From NCBI GenBank assembly GCA_027858865.1, contig JAQIBW010000149.1:1-5731 (forward strand): a stretch of DNA of 5,731 nt, read 5' to 3'. The notes below the pieces were generated by a model, which saw only the letters and a list, made by a program, of their open reading frames with translations, was not told the DNA's origin and did no database searches. Every line of letters starts with the position of its first letter. Position 1 is the stretch's first letter. Below are positions 4,890-5,731 of the stretch, piece after piece. The stretch comes from Sulfurimonas sp. (GTDB taxonomy: Bacteria > Campylobacterota > Campylobacteria > Campylobacterales > Sulfurimonadaceae). The position numbers and the translations under genes are program-made.

Positions 4890-5102
4890 ATGCCAGGTAT
4901 CGTACTACGTAGTGATGATAACTTTGATGCATCTTACCGCCGTTTCAAGAAGCAGACTGACCGTAACTTAATAGTTACCGAAGCTCGTGCTCGCCGTTTC
5001 CATGAAACGGAAACTGAAAAGCGTAAGAAGTTCAAAATAGCATCTCGTAAGAAAATGCTTAAGCGTCTTTATATGATGAGACGTTACGAATCACGCCTAT
5101 AA
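4890..5102 (+). CDS. rpsU: 30S ribosomal protein S21
   Basis: The product is 70 residues, full length for the family. It begins MPGIVLRSDDNFDASYRRFKKQTDR and is strongly basic and helical, with the EARARRFHETETEKRKKFK stretch (about 31-49) and an Arg/Lys-rich end typical of S21. The protein binds the 30S platform near the 3' end of 16S rRNA and helps base-pairing with the Shine-Dalgarno during initiation. The gene has its own strong promoter and a hairpin directly after the stop, so it is monocistronic. In many bacteria rpsU precedes dnaG in one operon; here they are near neighbours but divergent, separated by the micropeptide gene. An overlapping plus-strand frame (4780-4971) is not a gene. 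Confidence 0.97.
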   Translation: MPGIVLRSDDNFDASYRRFKKQTDRNLIVTEARARRFHETETEKRKKFKIASRKKMLKRLYMMRRYESRL

Positions 5103-5130
5103 TAAGCTAAAGCCTTCGGGCTTAGTTTAT
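5102..5130 (+). terminator. rpsU terminator hairpin with UUCG tetraloop
   Basis: The arms 5102-5114 and 5119-5130 pair at 12 positions with one bulged A (5109) and close on CC-TTCG-GG, the very stable C(UUCG)G loop. The stop codon overlaps the stem foot. The T-tract after it is poor (TTTATCTTACTT), so the hairpin may protect the 3' end as much as terminate. Confidence 0.7.
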
Positions 5131-5156
5131 CTTACTTAAAAAATTCTTCTTTTAAA

Positions 5157-5176
5157 ACTAATCACAACTAATCACA
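5157..5176. repeat. Perfect tandem 10-bp repeat upstream of the chemoreceptor promoter
   Basis: ACTAATCACA occurs at 5157-5166 and again at 5167-5176, head to tail. The pair ends 29 bases before the -10 at 5206, just upstream of where a -35 would lie. One-turn tandem half-sites here resemble activator sites of response regulators. Confidence 0.7.
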
Positions 5177-5202
5177 AAATATATTTTTTAACGAAATTTT
5201 CA

Positions 5203-5211
5203 TGATATAAT
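5203..5211 (+). promoter_or_regulatory. Extended -10 promoter (TGATATAAT) for the chemoreceptor-like gene
   Basis: TG at 5203-5204, one base, then a perfect TATAAT at 5206-5211. A start near 5218 gives a leader of about 21 nt with AGG at 5229-5231, seven bases before the ATG at 5239. The -35 region is only T-rich. Confidence 0.72.
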
Positions 5212-5238
5212 ATCCTCATCTTAATATTAGGTATTGTT

Positions 5239-5731
5239 ATGAGTTCACTTTTTCTTCGTATGCGACTGGTTCACTGGATTGGTATAGTTCTTCTTATCGT
5301 AAATGCTTTTGTTTTTACAGATAACCTTATCTCTCAAATTATTCAAATAATAATTGCTGTTGTTATTGTTATTCATGACATAGATGAAAAAATCAATGGT
5401 GTTGATGTTGCTCAGAAAATAATACAAAGCCTCTCAAACTTTAAATCAGGAAAAAGAATAGATTTAAAACTCAACTTTTCCAAAGAATACCAACACATGG
5501 TTGAGCTTATTAATGAATTTATAGACAAGGTAAGTGAAGCTACAGAGCTTTCAGGGGTATCTAACGAAATCCAGTCAAAATTAAATCAACTTAGAGATTC
5601 TATTAAAACTTTAGAAGATGATTTTAATATAGGTGAAGATCTAACAACAAAAGTCTCCAATAAACTAGATACTATTACCGCTGAATCTGACAGCAATCTA
5701 GAATTTTCAAATGAAGTTCTAGAGAGTCTAA
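5239..5731 (+). CDS. N-terminus of a probable methyl-accepting chemotaxis protein (gene continues past right edge)
   Basis: The frame is open for 164 codons from ATG 5239 to the window end. Two membrane segments (about residues 10-27 and 30-46) are joined by only a few residues (TDN), so the protein is a membrane hairpin with essentially no periplasmic sensor. After them comes HDIDEKINGVDVA, then a HAMP-like section (about 63-98: a GKRIDLKLNFSKEYQHMVELINEF stretch resembling the HAMP end with its conserved Glu and Asn). From about residue 100 it is a long heptad-type coiled coil rich in Ser, Asn, Glu and Leu. This matches chemoreceptors of Campylobacterota that signal through CheW and CheA; the defining signalling tip lies beyond the window. 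A HAMP-bearing histidine kinase or diguanylate cyclase is possible. An alternative ATG at 5260 would cut into the first membrane segment's lead and has no better ribosome site. Confidence 0.65.
   Translation, partial: MSSLFLRMRLVHWIGIVLLIVNAFVFTDNLISQIIQIIIAVVIVIHDIDEKINGVDVAQKIIQSLSNFKSGKRIDLKLNFSKEYQHMVELINEFIDKVSEATELSGVSNEIQSKLNQLRDSIKTLEDDFNIGEDLTTKVSNKLDTITAESDSNLEFSNEVLESL

Noticed and set aside
4780..4971. Plus-strand frame of 63 codons before and into rpsU
   Set aside because: It would start upstream of the rpsU promoter -10 and runs out of frame into S21; no Shine-Dalgarno.
5245..5427. Minus-strand frame of 60 codons, Asn/Tyr/Lys-rich
   Set aside because: Antisense to the membrane segments of the chemoreceptor-like gene; composition is what an AT-rich antisense gives.
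1..5731. CRISPR array, insertion sequence, tRNA/rRNA, toxin-antitoxin pair or phage genes
   Set aside because: I looked for spaced repeats, terminal inverted repeats, transposase or toxin-like products and found none.

Overview
The window is AT-rich, gene-dense DNA that looks like a chromosome segment from a flagellated member of the Campylobacterota, most like Sulfurimonas or a relative. This assignment is inferred from protein character, low GC, and promoters of the extended TGnTATAAT type without a clear -35; no database search was possible. Essential genes (DnaG primase, ribosomal protein S21) sit among motility, signalling and small exported-protein genes. There is no mobile element, CRISPR array, tRNA or rRNA, and I do not see a new multi-gene defence or metabolic system.

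Layout. Positions 1-833 (minus) hold the N-terminal part of a flagellar hook-length control protein (FliK), running off the left edge, with a good sigma-54 promoter match upstream. Divergent from it is a small putative exported protein (949-1194, plus) with a CxxxC motif. It converges on a minus-strand gene at 1201-1611 encoding a degenerate GGDEF-like domain, and a 16-bp perfect palindrome covers both stop codons. Upstream of that, on the same strand, are a PP-loop tRNA-thiolation-type protein (1654-2631) and dnaG (2749-4407). The gene order dnaG, PP-loop enzyme, GGDEF-like protein could be one transcript, although weak internal promoters are possible.

The dnaG start has no Shine-Dalgarno, but a perfect TATAAT lies six bases before the ATG, so its mRNA may be leaderless. 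Upstream, after a hairpin terminator, is an open reading frame for a 43-residue exported peptide (4530-4661, minus). A perfect FNR-type box (TTGAT-N4-ATCAA, 4743-4756) precedes it, centred at -41.5 relative to a plausible -10.

Divergently, rpsU (4890-5102, plus) has a strong extended -10 promoter and its own UUCG hairpin. The window ends inside a plus-strand gene (5239-5731) for a membrane protein that looks like the N-terminus of a methyl-accepting chemotaxis protein with almost no periplasmic part. A perfect tandem 10-bp repeat sits just upstream of its promoter.

Functionally, the window combines replication priming, translation and tRNA modification with motility (hook length control, chemotaxis). 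The most checkable novelties are regulatory: the FNR-boxed micropeptide, the apparently leaderless dnaG, and the tandem repeat before the chemoreceptor. No gene-free stretch exceeds about 230 bases.
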